Shown here: positions 21,689 to 33,517 of the stretch, piece after piece
Position numbering within the stretch: position 1 is the first letter of the stretch
Layout: each line of letters opens with the position of its first letter
NCBI GenBank assembly: GCA_002270565.1
Contig: NQMI01000063.1
Coordinates: 62,001-126,000, forward strand
DNA from: Stenocarpella maydis
Taxonomy: Eukaryota > Ascomycota > Sordariomycetes > Diaporthales > Diaporthaceae
Direction of reading: 5' to 3'
DNA length: 64,000 nt
The notes under the pieces: model-generated
What the model was told of the DNA's origin: nothing
The model's database searches: none
Seen by the model: the letters and a program-made list of their open reading frames with translations, nothing else
Program-made: the position numbers and the translations under genes

Positions 21689-22815
21689 ATGCCTCACAAA
21701 CACACCCGTAGAGATAAGGATGATTCCACGTAGGTGCAAACCTTCCCAGCCATTTGCGCTTGACTGCCTGCATGTGCATCACCAGAGGGTTAATTATAAC
21801 TGACATATTACTCCAACACGGTAGATACGACCTGCCGCCGACCCAGATAGCCCGGCCGCTTCCTGTCTTTGCACCAAAGCTGGCGAGACAAGCGTCCAAG
21901 CAAGGTGGGAACAAGGCCAGAGGGAAGCAGAATGCCCACGATGCCAGCAGAGACAAGGAACAAGACGCACTGCGAGGTGCCAAGCGCAAACGGGGCGCTG
22001 CGGACCAGAAAGACGATGCGCCTCGTGCATTCAAACGGCTGATGGCATTCGCGGACGGCAAGAAATTCAGGGACGGGCTCGATGACGGAGTCAAGGACAC
22101 AGCAGCCAACAAGAACAAGAAGAAAAAAAAGAGGGGCCAGGCGTCCGAGGGCGACGTGGATGCCGAGGCAGGCAATGCCAAGGAGGAAGCGCCTACGATC
22201 CGCCCAGGAGAGAAGTTGTCCGACTTCTCAAGGCGTGTGGACGCCGCCCTTCCGGTTATGGGACTGGTGAGCAAGTCCGCCGGCAAGAAGGACCCCTTGG
22301 GGCTCAAGACCCAGAGAACGCGGAAGGAGAAGAAAATGCACAAGCTCTATGATGAGTGGCGGCGCGAGGAGGCTGCTATTCAGGAAAAGACGAGAGAGGA
22401 GGCCGAGGAGGCCGAGGAGGCCGAGATGGACGATGAAGCAGCGGGCGTCAAGTGGAAGCTGGACCTTCAGGACCAGGCTGGCAAGGGAAAGAAGAAGAAG
22501 AAGGGGAAGAAGGGCCGCTCGGTTTGGGAGTCTGCTGACGCGGACGACGACGACCCCTGGGAGGAACTGAAAAGGAAGCGAGGCGAGAAGAAGGTCGGCC
22601 TGCACGATTTCGCAAAGGCTCCACCTGAGCTGAAGACCAAGCCAAAGGAGCTGTTCAAGGTGCGCGGTGCCGGGGTTGATGTTGGGACAATACCCAAGGC
22701 AGCGGGAAGTCTGAAGAGGAGAGAGGAACTCCAGGGTGTCAGAGAGGAGGTGGTGGCTGCATACAGGAAGATGATGCAGGGCAGAAGGGAAGGGCTGGAG
22801 GCACAGGTGGGATAG
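21689..22815 (+). CDS. Lysine-rich, probably nucleolar protein (CCDC137-like)
   Basis: Two exons, 21689-21729 and 21825-22815, giving 343 residues. The small first exon encodes MPHKHTRRDKDDS and splices in phase 2 to TYDLPPTQIARPLPVFAPK; without it the plus-strand frame starts at an unrelated upstream ATG. The middle has several basic runs (NKNKKKKKRG, GKGKKKKKGKKG), an acidic Glu/Ala coiled segment and the block IRPGEKLSDFSRRVDAALPV. The end, VGLHDFAKAPPELKTKPK followed by a helix ending VREEVVAAYRKMM, has the same architecture as the C-terminus of animal CCDC137 (R-x-x-E...V..AYR). Such composition fits a nucleolar ribosome-biogenesis or RNA-binding protein, but this is inference; no catalytic motif is visible. 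Confidence 0.8.
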
Positions 22816-23582
22816 GAATGGAACGATACTCCAGGTCGACGGTGATGAAGATGCCCATTCCGTTTGTAGGACTCTGCAGTGTCGCAGCAATCAATAATGC
22901 AAGAGACCGATGCAGGGTGGGTTTTTTTCTTCTTTTTTCCCCCCCCTCTCCCGTTGCGTACCTGCCAGGGAACAGTACCTACTACCCCTGCTCTTTTGAT
23001 TTCCTCCGGCTTGTTCGTGGTCTCGGTGAAGCTGTGGTGGTCTGGCGCTCACCTTTCTGAGCTCCGAGTCGATTCGACCCCACTCATGCTGCCAGAACCA
23101 CATGGTTTGCGTCGAGGGCTCATTCGAAAAACAACCTGGCAGCCGTGTCGCAACGACCACAAATCTGTGGCCACATTCCGTCCGCGACGACTTTCTATCT
23201 TTTAGAACCGGGCTTCTGATAGCTGCTCACCAAACCTACTTCAGGCGACCTGTTCTTCCCTGGCCGACGCGGGGTCGAGCTGCGCCAGGGGTACTCCGTA
23301 GGTAACTCTCTGTTAAGTGAGCCGCGTTGCGCCCAAGCTATCGCCCCCACAGCACCCACGACTTGCCGACTACCCTGCTACCGTACCGCCGCGCCAAGTC
23401 GCTTTGGTTTATCTGCAGCCCTGCAAGTGTCAATCTCGACGCAGCGCGCTGCAACACCATCGAATTCAGTCCACTTTTCCATCGGCAAGAAAAAACCTCG
23501 AGGTCCTGCTTTCGAACCGCATCCAGACCAACCACCGCTGCTGCTTTTCTGGTCGTTATGAACACGGAAACGCACCGGAATC
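22816..23582. other. Intergenic region upstream of TFC3
   Basis: Holds the 3' end of the basic protein gene and the TFC3 promoter and leader. A CT/C-rich block lies at about 22918-22950. No gene seen. Confidence 0.5.
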
Positions 23583-26500
23583 ATGGCTCAGGGTCTGGAC
23601 GAGCTTGTTGAATGGCTTGTCGGCGAGGTCTCGTTCTATGGCGACGGTGAGTCAAGTGGCCTTCCAACTTCACACTTTGCAATCCTTTTCAACATGAAAG
23701 GGTTTGCCCCAGACTTGATGGCCTCGTTGCCTGTCGCATCTCAGATACGCGGCACGCGCTCATCGCATCGTGACCATACCCCACGCGTCACTACGGGCTG
23801 GATTTTCAAGACAAATGCTGACAGCCGCAACAGGATGTCCCATATCTGAGCTGATCGCTGCTGTCATAAGATTTCAGCAAGATGACCAAGACAAGCGAAA
23901 AGATCCATCTGGCGAAGATGGCGACCGGGAGCCCGCAAGGGTGTCGATCAAGAGCCCGCCCACAGAACCTCAGCTTAAGCTAGTGCGCCTTGCCTGGAAA
24001 TGGCTTCTGAGCACTGGCGAAGTCAGCATCGGTCCCGAAGGCGAATGGAACCATCTCACCTTCGATGAGATAATATCTATCCCGGAAGACGATAGGCAAG
24101 CCATCGCGCCGCTCAGAGATGACAAGTCCGAGCCAGCCCCACCCAAGCCCAAGAAACTGCCCAAAGTCCGGCCTCGCCTATTCGTTGGAGAGGAGACCAT
24201 CTGGAAGACCCTCACCGGTCACAGCATCGACTACAAGCGCGTGCCCAACCTTGAGTGGAAGTGCCTAGTTGCCATCGGCTCGACAAAGGAGGATGGCATC
24301 CTCCAGGGCGATCTCAACAGGGCCACCGGCCAAGATAAGCGTTCTGTCCCCAAGAGAACCGACTTCCTCGCGCAAAAGGGATACATTGCAAAGCGCACTC
24401 ACATGGTCAGAGGCATGAAGACCAGCAAGCTCTGGCTGACCAAATTCGCACCTGCGCTGCCTGTGCCCTCCAACCCACTCGGCGGCAAGGATTTGTCTCG
24501 GGCCTCCTTGACTCGAGACATGCAACCTGTTGCATGGCACCAGCAGTGGACTGGAAAGGACAAAGAGGGCAGGCCCGAGATCCACTACATGGCACTGGGC
24601 CAGACGATAATCGCCATCACCAAGGCCTGGGGCACGCTTCGGATTCGAGATTTAAAGGCAAAGCTTGGGATCCTGGGAAAGAAGTGGCAAATGAAAGTCA
24701 TGTCGAGGTTCCTCCGTCGCTTTCACAAACTGGGCAACGTCACCTATGTCGCTGCTACTTTTGCCGGCGATAAGCATGTGTTCAAAGACTGCGTCAGGTT
24801 TGCCAGAGATCCCACCGAGTCGGATTGGAGGCTTCTCTTAGCCACCGGCAAGAAGACTTCACGGTACACAAACCAGGGCAAGGATAAGCAACCGAGAGCC
24901 AGATCGAAGCCAAAGGTAGCCAAGGGAAGAGGAAAGAAAGCGTCCAATTCTGCTCAGCCGACCGTCAAGGTTGTCAGGAAGAAACCCAAGCTGAGGTTCG
25001 GCGCGACCATGACTGGCTGGGTCCCAGAAAAGCCACTGGCGAACACAGTCGCTGACTTCGTCCTCACGGGAGGCGAGCGCGGCTACTCGACCCCTGAGAT
25101 CAGCACCGACACTGTCGGCTATGTTTTCCGTCGGCATATGTTTACTCACCTGGTCAATTTGAGCAGCGGGGACGTCCAACCTCCCGGCTTACGAGAATAC
25201 CAAATGAGCAAGGAGTTGGTCAAACTGGGAAACACAAAACAATACATGTTCTCCGTGGCTGGAGCTCGGAAATCCAAGTCAACCGCCCAACCCGAAGAAC
25301 AGCTCACTATTGATCCGGCCCTAGAACAAGATGCTGATGGTGCGGAACGGCTTTCTGCGAGCCCAAATACCCAGGACGCTTTCGGGTTTGGGTCTGTCGA
25401 TCCCAAGGTGTTTGCCGAAGTCGGGTCGTCATATCTCACACAGTTGAGTCGCATGGAACCCGGGAAACAGATCAATCCGCGGCGAACTAACGCCCGCCGC
25501 AAATCGAGGATTCACGCGAACATTGAGAGTGCACCGAGCACAGAGGCAGCAGAGCATTTGGGTGCGAAACAACGAGGCACCGAGCAGAGCCATGATGCGG
25601 ATATAGTAGCTCCGGCTCCACGCCGGAAGCGAGGCCGACCTCCCAAGGCTAAGGTTCAGCCCACCAGCGAAGGAACTGAGGCTATCCCGCCCGATAGACC
25701 GTCGAGGAAGCGCAAGGCATCACAGCGAGTATCATATCTGGAGTCTGTTGCCCTTGATAATGAGGATTCGGAGATGGCCGTAGAAGCCACTGGTGCCGAC
25801 GGGCCACCAAGACCTAGACGCAGGGCGGCAATGAAGGTGCACGTCTCCGAGGAGCAGGAGATGGGCGTGCCAGGGGATGAGCAGGACGATGGATCAGAGG
25901 AGGAAGTTGCCGAACCAGAGCAGGATCGAAGCAAGGCTGGCGTCTACATTGGCATACCTGGATCGCTCAATCCTCAACCTCAAAGGAAGGGGCGGCCGAG
26001 GAAGTCCCTCGTTGTCATCTTCAAATCAGACAAGTTGAAGGCTCCGAACTATCTTGCAGGATGGACAGATTATCCCAAGCCAGCCGCAGCGCCGTACAGT
26101 CCTGAAGCCAGGTGCGCACCACGGAAGAGCCCAACGCTGCCGCCACTTTCAGCCGGCATTGGAACCATTAGTTCTCATCGAGCCAAACCTATCGACGAGA
26201 TCGAGCCTGAGGTTCACGACGCCGTACTCAATCCACCGGAGCCCGCAGCCAACTCCTCAAAGGCCCGGAAATCGCGCCAGGAAGCTGCCGAAGCCGATGA
26301 AGGTACCATTGTTGTGCAGAACATCGGCGGTTTCGATCAAGGGCAAGACCGGGATGACCCATGGGGACACAATACTGATGTTCTTGCCCATGGAAATTCT
26401 CCGCCGGCGGTCGAACCCTTGCCAGAAGACGAAGTCACAACAGAGGCGGTCCATGCTCCTGCGAAGATAGAACGACAACCTAGGAAGCCCAAGCTCGACA

Positions 26501-29500
26501 AGTACACCTGCGAGAAGTGTGGCGGAACCTGGAAAAACGACATTGGCCTCAAATACCACTTGCAGAAGGCCAAAGTCTCCTGCAATCCATTCTACGCTGA
26601 ACACCCCGAGCTCATGATCAAACAGAAGCCCGTCCGCACCAGCCGGTCGATTGTCAGGACGCCCGAACCCCAAGATGAAGTCGCCAGCCCTGGGGGTAGT
26701 GGGAAGAGCAGTTCCAGTCTCCCGCCTTCGCCTCGGACCCCCAGGTCTGCCCGTGTTCCCAGAAAGAAGTCATTTGCCCCTAAATTCGTGGACCAGAGCG
26801 ATCCTGTGAATCAACGTACTATACTAAAGCAACGGAGCGTACTGAGCAAGAACCACTTCCGGGTATCAGGCGTGTCGGCTCCCCGCGGGCTGAGAGTCTC
26901 AGAAGCTGTTGCGAAGGATGCAGCAAAAACAATCGAGAGTGCTGCGGAAGAGGTGGACGCCGCCAACGCGGAACCAAGCGCAGCCTCGATTGTTGTCAAC
27001 GACCATACGGTAGACCATACGGTACCCGAGGACCCGAATGACACCCAGCCAGACGAGGATCTGCCTTATCTTGCACACATCCGCGCTGAGAATACAAAGG
27101 TACAACCGAGGCATTCAGCCACTGGCCTCCAAGACTTTGGGCCTGAAAACCGGGACGGCGAACGGGGCATCGACGTTGCTCAAGAGGTCCCTGAGGCACA
27201 GGTTATGGAGCCAGCGGCGAGTCTGGAAGCAACTTCGCACACGGGCTCGGAAAATGCGATTCCGTCATACCCCAGGCCTGCTTTCCAAACGAATGCATCT
27301 TCGTCGTTCGAGGCTTATCCCCTTGAGGTGCTTGACGAAACAACGCAAAAAGCCACGAATGGCAACATGACCACCAATTCCCAACCATATGAAGTCGCGT
27401 TGGCGTTTCCGCATGTATCTCTGTCGAGCACGCAACTTGGTGCCATAGCACGGGAGGCCCTACCGGCGCAACGTTCAACTTTCTCGGCCGAGACTACTGG
27501 AGAAACATTACAAGAAGACTGGCAGCGGGGTGAAGCTTTCCAAGAGCAAGTACCCCCGTTCCGGTTGCCACTTCCAGACCACAAGGCCAGAACTGCCAAA
27601 GAGGTGCGTTCACACAAGATCGAGGAAATTGTCCGGTATCTTCTCGCCAACAATGGCGGGGTATTTCCAAGTGGCACAGCATTATTTTACGCTATCTTGA
27701 AGATATTCATGCGCGAGTGGCCGGATCAGCCGTTGCCGACGACAATGGGTGTCACCAGGGTTATCAACAGGCTACGAGAACAGCAAGAGATCAAGGAAGT
27801 CTCCTCGGCATACAAGTCGCCTCCTGAGCGCCTTTGGACGACATTGGTCATACTCACGCTGACCCACACCGACCCCAATGGTCCTGTTGCCGGAGATCTC
27901 AAGAAGAAGATGAAAGCCGCACAACCGGATATTTACATCCCCCCGGTGTTTGCTCCCGATGAGAGGGAGAAAGCGTACTTCAAGAAACTCGATATACTTC
28001 CTGCCCAACGTGGCAGAGGCCCCGGTAGACGTGACCACAAACTTGAGGAGGAAATTGTGAAACTCGATGCGCCTTTCTATCTTGAAAAGGGTCTTGCTGG
28101 GGTACGACCGCGTCGCCCACGTCCCCTACAGTCTGAGGATGAAGAGTCCAACGCTGGAGATGGTGAATCAGACGTTGGCGACATGGCTACTCTACCACGT
28201 CGCCACGGCCGGAAGCGAGCTGCCGCAGGTCCGTCTTTGGAGGGACCGGCGTCCAAGAGGCCAAGAGGAAGAAGACCCAGCAACAGGATCACATTTGATG
28301 CTGTCGATGACAATGAAAATCCGGTTTCATGGTCGATCAAACCGCACAAACGAAGTATCGATGAGTCTCAAGCGACAAACCCAGTCTTAGGGTCCTTGCC
28401 TGCTTCATTTTTCTCAGGGACTGCCGGCACGCCGGCCAGTAGCTACACCGCTCCAAGCAAGTTGCAGTTCCTCGAGCCAAATACCCGCCTGGAAGAGGAA
28501 GACGAGCTGGGCATCGAACCGGACGACGTGGACGAGACCCATACGAGCGAATCAGTGGACGACCCCGCAGATTACTCAGTGCAAACCACAACAGATGGTT
28601 CATTCACAAATATGATCGAGCTCGAGTCGACAGGAAAGGGCGTATGGCCGGGTATTCACAATCAATGGTTTGAGGCACACGATGGCAGCTTCACAATGAA
28701 GGGCTGGTTCCCAGAGGCCAGGGAGCTATTAAAGGAACACCTACCGAAGACCATGGAGCAGATGGCCTACAAAATCACAAGTCACTGCAAGACTGACAAG
28801 TGGGCAGATCCAGCCTATGGCCAATTTGTCACCAGCGTGGACGGCTGCATGTTCTGGGAGCTTTCGGATCAGGGATATAGATCCATGTCGGGTACCATCG
28901 CTCCAGACTATGTCTTCATCTGTTTCGCACCGAGCCCTGCAGTTTCCAACATGGCGCCGTGTACACTGCAGTGGCATGACGAGAACAACTGGACTGCCGA
29001 CTCGATTCCTTACGAGAAGCTGGTGCATGATGAAGAAGAGGCGGCCAAGTCGACCGAGACTGCCGAACTATACGGAATCGTTCCACTAGCGGAGCGAGGC
29101 GTACGCCGGGGGCCTGGCAGGCCGCGAAAGTACCCTCTTTCTGTGCGTGACGGACCGCCGCGGAAATATGTCAGGAAGCAGCCGAAGGATGAAAGTGTCC
29201 GCGAGCTCAAGTTACAGCGCGAGCTTACTGCCTATCCGAGAGAGCCGGGTGAATACTTCCGTCAGAAGGGCCAGGAAGACCCTGAAGTTGACTGGAAGGC
29301 CGAGGACACTCGCATCGCTGCATACGTGGCGGTTTCAACGCTCCTGGGCGGCATCAACAAGGCCATGGACTGGGGCGTCATGATGAGGATCTTCCCAGAC
29401 TCGAAGCTGTCGAACCTGCGCAAGTTTTGGGCCACTATCAAGAAGGAGCGTGAAGGGTTCATCCAGAACTTGACTGCCAAGTTTCAAGAAGACTTCCTTG

Positions 29501-30756
29501 AAGCATACGAAACTGGTGACCTGCCTCCGATCGACTTCAGCAAGCCTCTGGAGTACGATTGGCTTCGTCTTATCAAGTGGACGCTGGCCCTCGTTGTGAG
29601 AGAGGGCATTGATTTGCCACCAAACATGCCACAATTCGACCAAGAGTTGGAGCTTGTTCCTGTTGAGAGGGGGGAGTTTGACTGGCGTGACAGTTATTAC
29701 CACTGGCAGAGGTCTGTCTTCAACAAGTTCCAGGATGCTGCTGCGGAGCCAGCCTCGACGGTTCTGGAGAGGCAGGAAAAGGCAGAAGATGCGGATTCGA
29801 CAATTGCACGATCCTGGGTTCGGGCACTCTGCTGCACGGACCCGGACAAGTACACGCCTCGTAGTATCAAGAAGAAGTTCCTTGCCCTCGCCCGAGGTGG
29901 CCAACGCACCGAGGAGGAGATCAGCGACCTTCTTGAGCAAACGATACGCGATCTCGAGCACCGGCGCATCGCCATCAAGCAGAAGTCGCAAGCTCTTGCC
30001 ACGGGCCGGCCCTACAAGCTCAACGAGCATTTCTTGCGCACGCTGGACCGCTACTCCAACGAAGACAAGTTCACTGTCGCTGCGGCTTTCAAGATGAAGA
30101 TGGACGAGGCCTTCCGCAAGGGCAAAGCCGTTGAGATCCCCTGGCGCACCGAGGACGGCATGGTCGTCGCGGCGTTCAACCTGCAAGCTTATGGGCGAGT
30201 GCGTATCGAGCCCGTCAAGAAGCTTCACGTCCAATTCGGCTTCAAGCCAGGATTCTACGAATCGCGCAAGTTCCCCAAGTCCTACTACCGCTTTGATCTG
30301 AAGGTGACGCCCACCTCCCGATACATGTACAATGAAGACATTGAGATCCTTCGGAAGGCAACCGATGACTCGGTCATCCCCGGCGCCACCGAGGACGGCA
30401 AGCTGCCGATGTGGTGTGATTTCTTCGGTGAGCCTGACCGGTTCCGTTGGTTCAAGATGCTGTCGGCAGTGCTCTTCGTGCTCGCCACCCGCGGCGCGAT
30501 GACGGATGAGTTCACAGCCCAGGCGCTCCGACCCTGCGTTGAGATGTTCGAGGTTGAGATAGTCCGGAAGTGGGCCCTCAAGATGGGCGTAGTGAGGGAG
30601 ATCACTGAGGGGAGCAATGCTGTCAGCGTTTCCGAGTGGTGGTGGTTGATCTGCGGCCTCCCTGTGGCCGAGGAAAGCGAGGCCAACGCTGACGGGCACG
30701 ACCAATACACCTCGTGGCATAAGCGAAGGTGGCGGGGACAATATCGAGTGCACTAA
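23583..30756 (+). CDS. TFC3: TFIIIC largest subunit, B-block-binding (tau138/Tfc3-like)
   Basis: Nuclear subunit of transcription factor IIIC that binds the B block of tRNA genes and helps place TFIIIB for RNA polymerase III. A 64-nt first exon (23583-23646, MAQGLDELVEWLVGEVSFYGD) splices in phase 1 to one 6.9-kb exon (23834-30756), giving 2328 residues, larger than the roughly 1160 of yeast Tfc3. The B-block winged-helix region is about residues 155-230 (WKCLVAIGSTKEDGILQGDL ... GMKTSKLWLTKF). Further winged-helix-like parts lie near 270-330 and 1275-1370. Between are long disordered stretches with AT-hook-like motifs KRGRPPK (about 620), RKGRPRK (about 740) and GPGRPRK (about 1781), and a single C2HC finger: Cys914, Cys917, His930, Cys938. 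The C-terminal 550 residues are well ordered (FMKMKMDEAFRKGKAVEIPWR region) and match the fungal family. Confidence 0.9.
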
Positions 30757-33333
30757 ATTACCTCTGGCCCGAGGTCGAAGTGATGCAGATAGCGCCATCT
30801 GCAATGGAGGTGTCGCTAGCCTTAGGGCTATCGGATCCTTGTCTCTTTTTTTGTTCTTTTCTTTTTTTCGGAGAAGTTTGTGTCACCATGACTGTAGTTA
30901 GCCGTGGCTGTTTGGTCAGGGACATCGATGGTCGGAAAAACAGGGGCGTTGTGGAAGACGCGGGTTGCGCAGCTTGCTGCGAGATCCCTCCCGAAACAGG
31001 ATCGAGGGTGGTGGTACAAGTCTGATGGCGTTGTTTGCATATGTACACCCTGAAATGGACTCTTCAAACCCTGGCAGCAGATTTTCCTCTTGGGAGGCTT
31101 CTGCTCAGCTTGGTGTTGAATTTCACGTCTGAAGCACCTTGTATCTATATCCACCCGTTTTCGAACAACAATTTATCCAGAGCTGAAGCGATGCCCTGCT
31201 GTCCAGTTATCTCTCAGTCGCTTCCCGCCCCGCCCCCGTCCCAACACCATTTCCCATCTTGGAAGTTGGTGTCAATCTCGGTGACAAAACCCTTCTCAGC
31301 AACCCACAGCTCATGTGCCTCAAGCTTTTCAGCCAGACCTCTTTATCTTGTTCGTGGCCTTGGGCGACGGAACACCCGAGGGCCCTTCCTCAGCACCGCC
31401 GCGAAGACGTACCGGTTCTGGTACGACAGGACGCCGTAGAACTAACTGGCGGGGCGCGCCTCCCGTGTGCTAAAGAGTCCGCCCTGCAGGGCACTCACGG
31501 CGCAAGTGGGATCATCGGCCCATTTGGACCTGTTGGGGGCCTCGTGCGAGCAGGCCATGTCGCCCGTGCCTGGTGAAGACTCTTGAGGATTTTGATCTCC
31601 TTGCCCTGCCTGCTTCTTCACGAGCCCCTAATGATAATGTGTGTCTTGGTGCGCGAGGTCAGAGCCACTCGTGATCTATGCTACGCATACCGCTTGATCT
31701 TTCCTAGCGATTCTTCATCAGTCCCATGTCAGAAATGAACATGATAGGATCCTTACGGATTGAGGCCGTGATTCTTTCTGCTGCAGGCTGCCCAGGTGTA
31801 ATTGCGGACACATGACCGAAGCCAGGCGCATGGGCGGGCCGGGCGATACAATCTGCAAAATCAGGTGCAACAGGCGAGAAGTGTTCGGTACCTAGACTCA
31901 AAACGGTGGGTAGCACCTACATGGTGGTGGGTGGCTATTGTTTGCCTCGTATGACGTGAGCCACACGGATTGCCTAGAGTAATGATAAACGAGGGCGCGC
32001 CCGGCTGGCTGGCCTTCACAACGCTTATTTGCACAGGGGCGCAGGCACAGGTAAGGCCTGGTGAAGCTTGATGAAACAAACGAACGAGGCGTGGGAGAAA
32101 CAGGTGTCTCTGGCCGGTGGAGTTGATGGCTGCTCAGGCTGTCAGCTGGTTGCATGTAGTGTAGGCGTTGAGGGCATCATGATTCAAGTGCCCTGGCCGG
32201 GCCGCAAGGAGGAGCCTTGTCGCGACAGAGGCGCGCCGGGCGTGGGCCAAGCAGCAGTTGGGAGGAGGGAGGTTGTCTTGTCGTCTTGGGTTTGACCAAT
32301 GCGGTCTAGTTTATCGAATCTGATATGCAGGGAATCTTGGCAAGATGCATCGGCGGGTGTAGTGCACGGAGTACATGGTAAGTACTGTACACTAGGCCGA
32401 CTATCACACAGCATCATCAGCAAGCAGCAATGGTAATGTCGTATCGATGTGGGAGGACTGGGGGGAGGGGGAAGATAAAAAGAAAAAAAAGAAAGAGAAG
32501 GAATAATGCATGCATGCCTTCGACTGGCCTGTTGGAGCCATGTGGAGAATGCCACAGCGGGAGGAAACGACGGTTTCGTCGTGCCTCTCTGCCTGTGCCC
32601 CTGCCCCTGCCCCTGCCCATGCATGCCAGGGCTCGGTTGCTCTACTCCAGAGTGCATCTACACTATGGATTACACAACGGAGTACACTACCCTACACCAC
32701 ATGGCGGTGCTGTATGTACCTAGGTATGTATTTATTACGCACGTCAAGTCACGCGCGCAGGATATGACGCGATTCCTGGGTAGCAACAGGACGTCATCTA
32801 GGACATTCGACGGACCAAGTACTGTACGGAATACAGAGTACCGGGTGCTTGGATGTGGCCGGTGACGGTCAGCCGGTTGCATGCCCCAAGATTATGCAAC
32901 CAGTTGCCTGTCCCCGCCGATAACGCAACGCAGCACTTCACACACGACATGTCCATGGTGTAATGAGATGGCCCAGGCACCTCAGGTACTAACTGTGTAG
33001 TCTGGCCTAGGCTGCCTTACTAGTAGTACCTAGTGTAACACACTAGCTAGCCTGCACCACCTGCCTGCGTTCCATCTCTGCCGTGAGCTGTCGCTGCGTC
33101 CTGTCCCGCCATTGAAGTCTCGGGTCCCACTCATTCACCTGCTGTGTGGTGTAGTGTACAAATCACTGTGCTCCACCTCACCATCCCTCTTGTTTGAACC
33201 TGCAGTCTCAGCGGCATTCCTATCCCGTCCCGCACCACAGCCTTCTGGTGTTTTCCCTCCCCCTCCTTCTTTCCTCCCCCCCCCTTCGTGACCCTCGCCC
33301 TCGCCATATTTTCCGTCGCCGCCGCCGCCGCCC

Positions 33334-33377
<44 letters not shown>

Positions 33378-33517
33378 GAGGGCACACGCTGTGCATTCCC
33401 CCCCTTGCGCCAGTCTTGACGTCCTCGGCTGCCCGGCCGCCCTCAACGGTTTTTGCGACCAACGCTACCGCCATCACCAGCCTTGCGTGTCTTGGCCAGC
33501 TTTACAGCGACGGCAGC
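30757..33517. other. Intergenic region between TFC3 and the ABC transporter gene
   Basis: About 2.8 kb holding the TFC3 3' end and the ABC gene promoter and leader. It contains TACCTAGGTA at 32717-32726, a tandem CCCCTG run near 32594-32617 and the (ACG)14 tract listed separately. No ORF resembles a protein family. Confidence 0.5.
33334..33375. repeat. (ACG)14 trinucleotide microsatellite
   Basis: Fourteen perfect ACG units, directly preceded by CGC-type units, about 140 bases before the start codon of the ABC transporter, so probably in its promoter or leader. Likely length-variable between strains. Confidence 0.9.

Noticed and set aside
21618..22343. 241-codon minus-strand ORF
   Set aside because: Antisense shadow of the Lys/Glu-rich CCDC137-like gene, giving a Ser/Leu-rich artefact.
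29335..30804. 489-codon minus-strand ORF
   Set aside because: It is antisense to the well-supported C-terminal part of TFC3 and arises from its codon bias; no family motifs.
33131..33477. Poly-Ser, poly-Val and poly-Arg ORFs
   Set aside because: Produced by the (ACG)14 tract read in the different frames.
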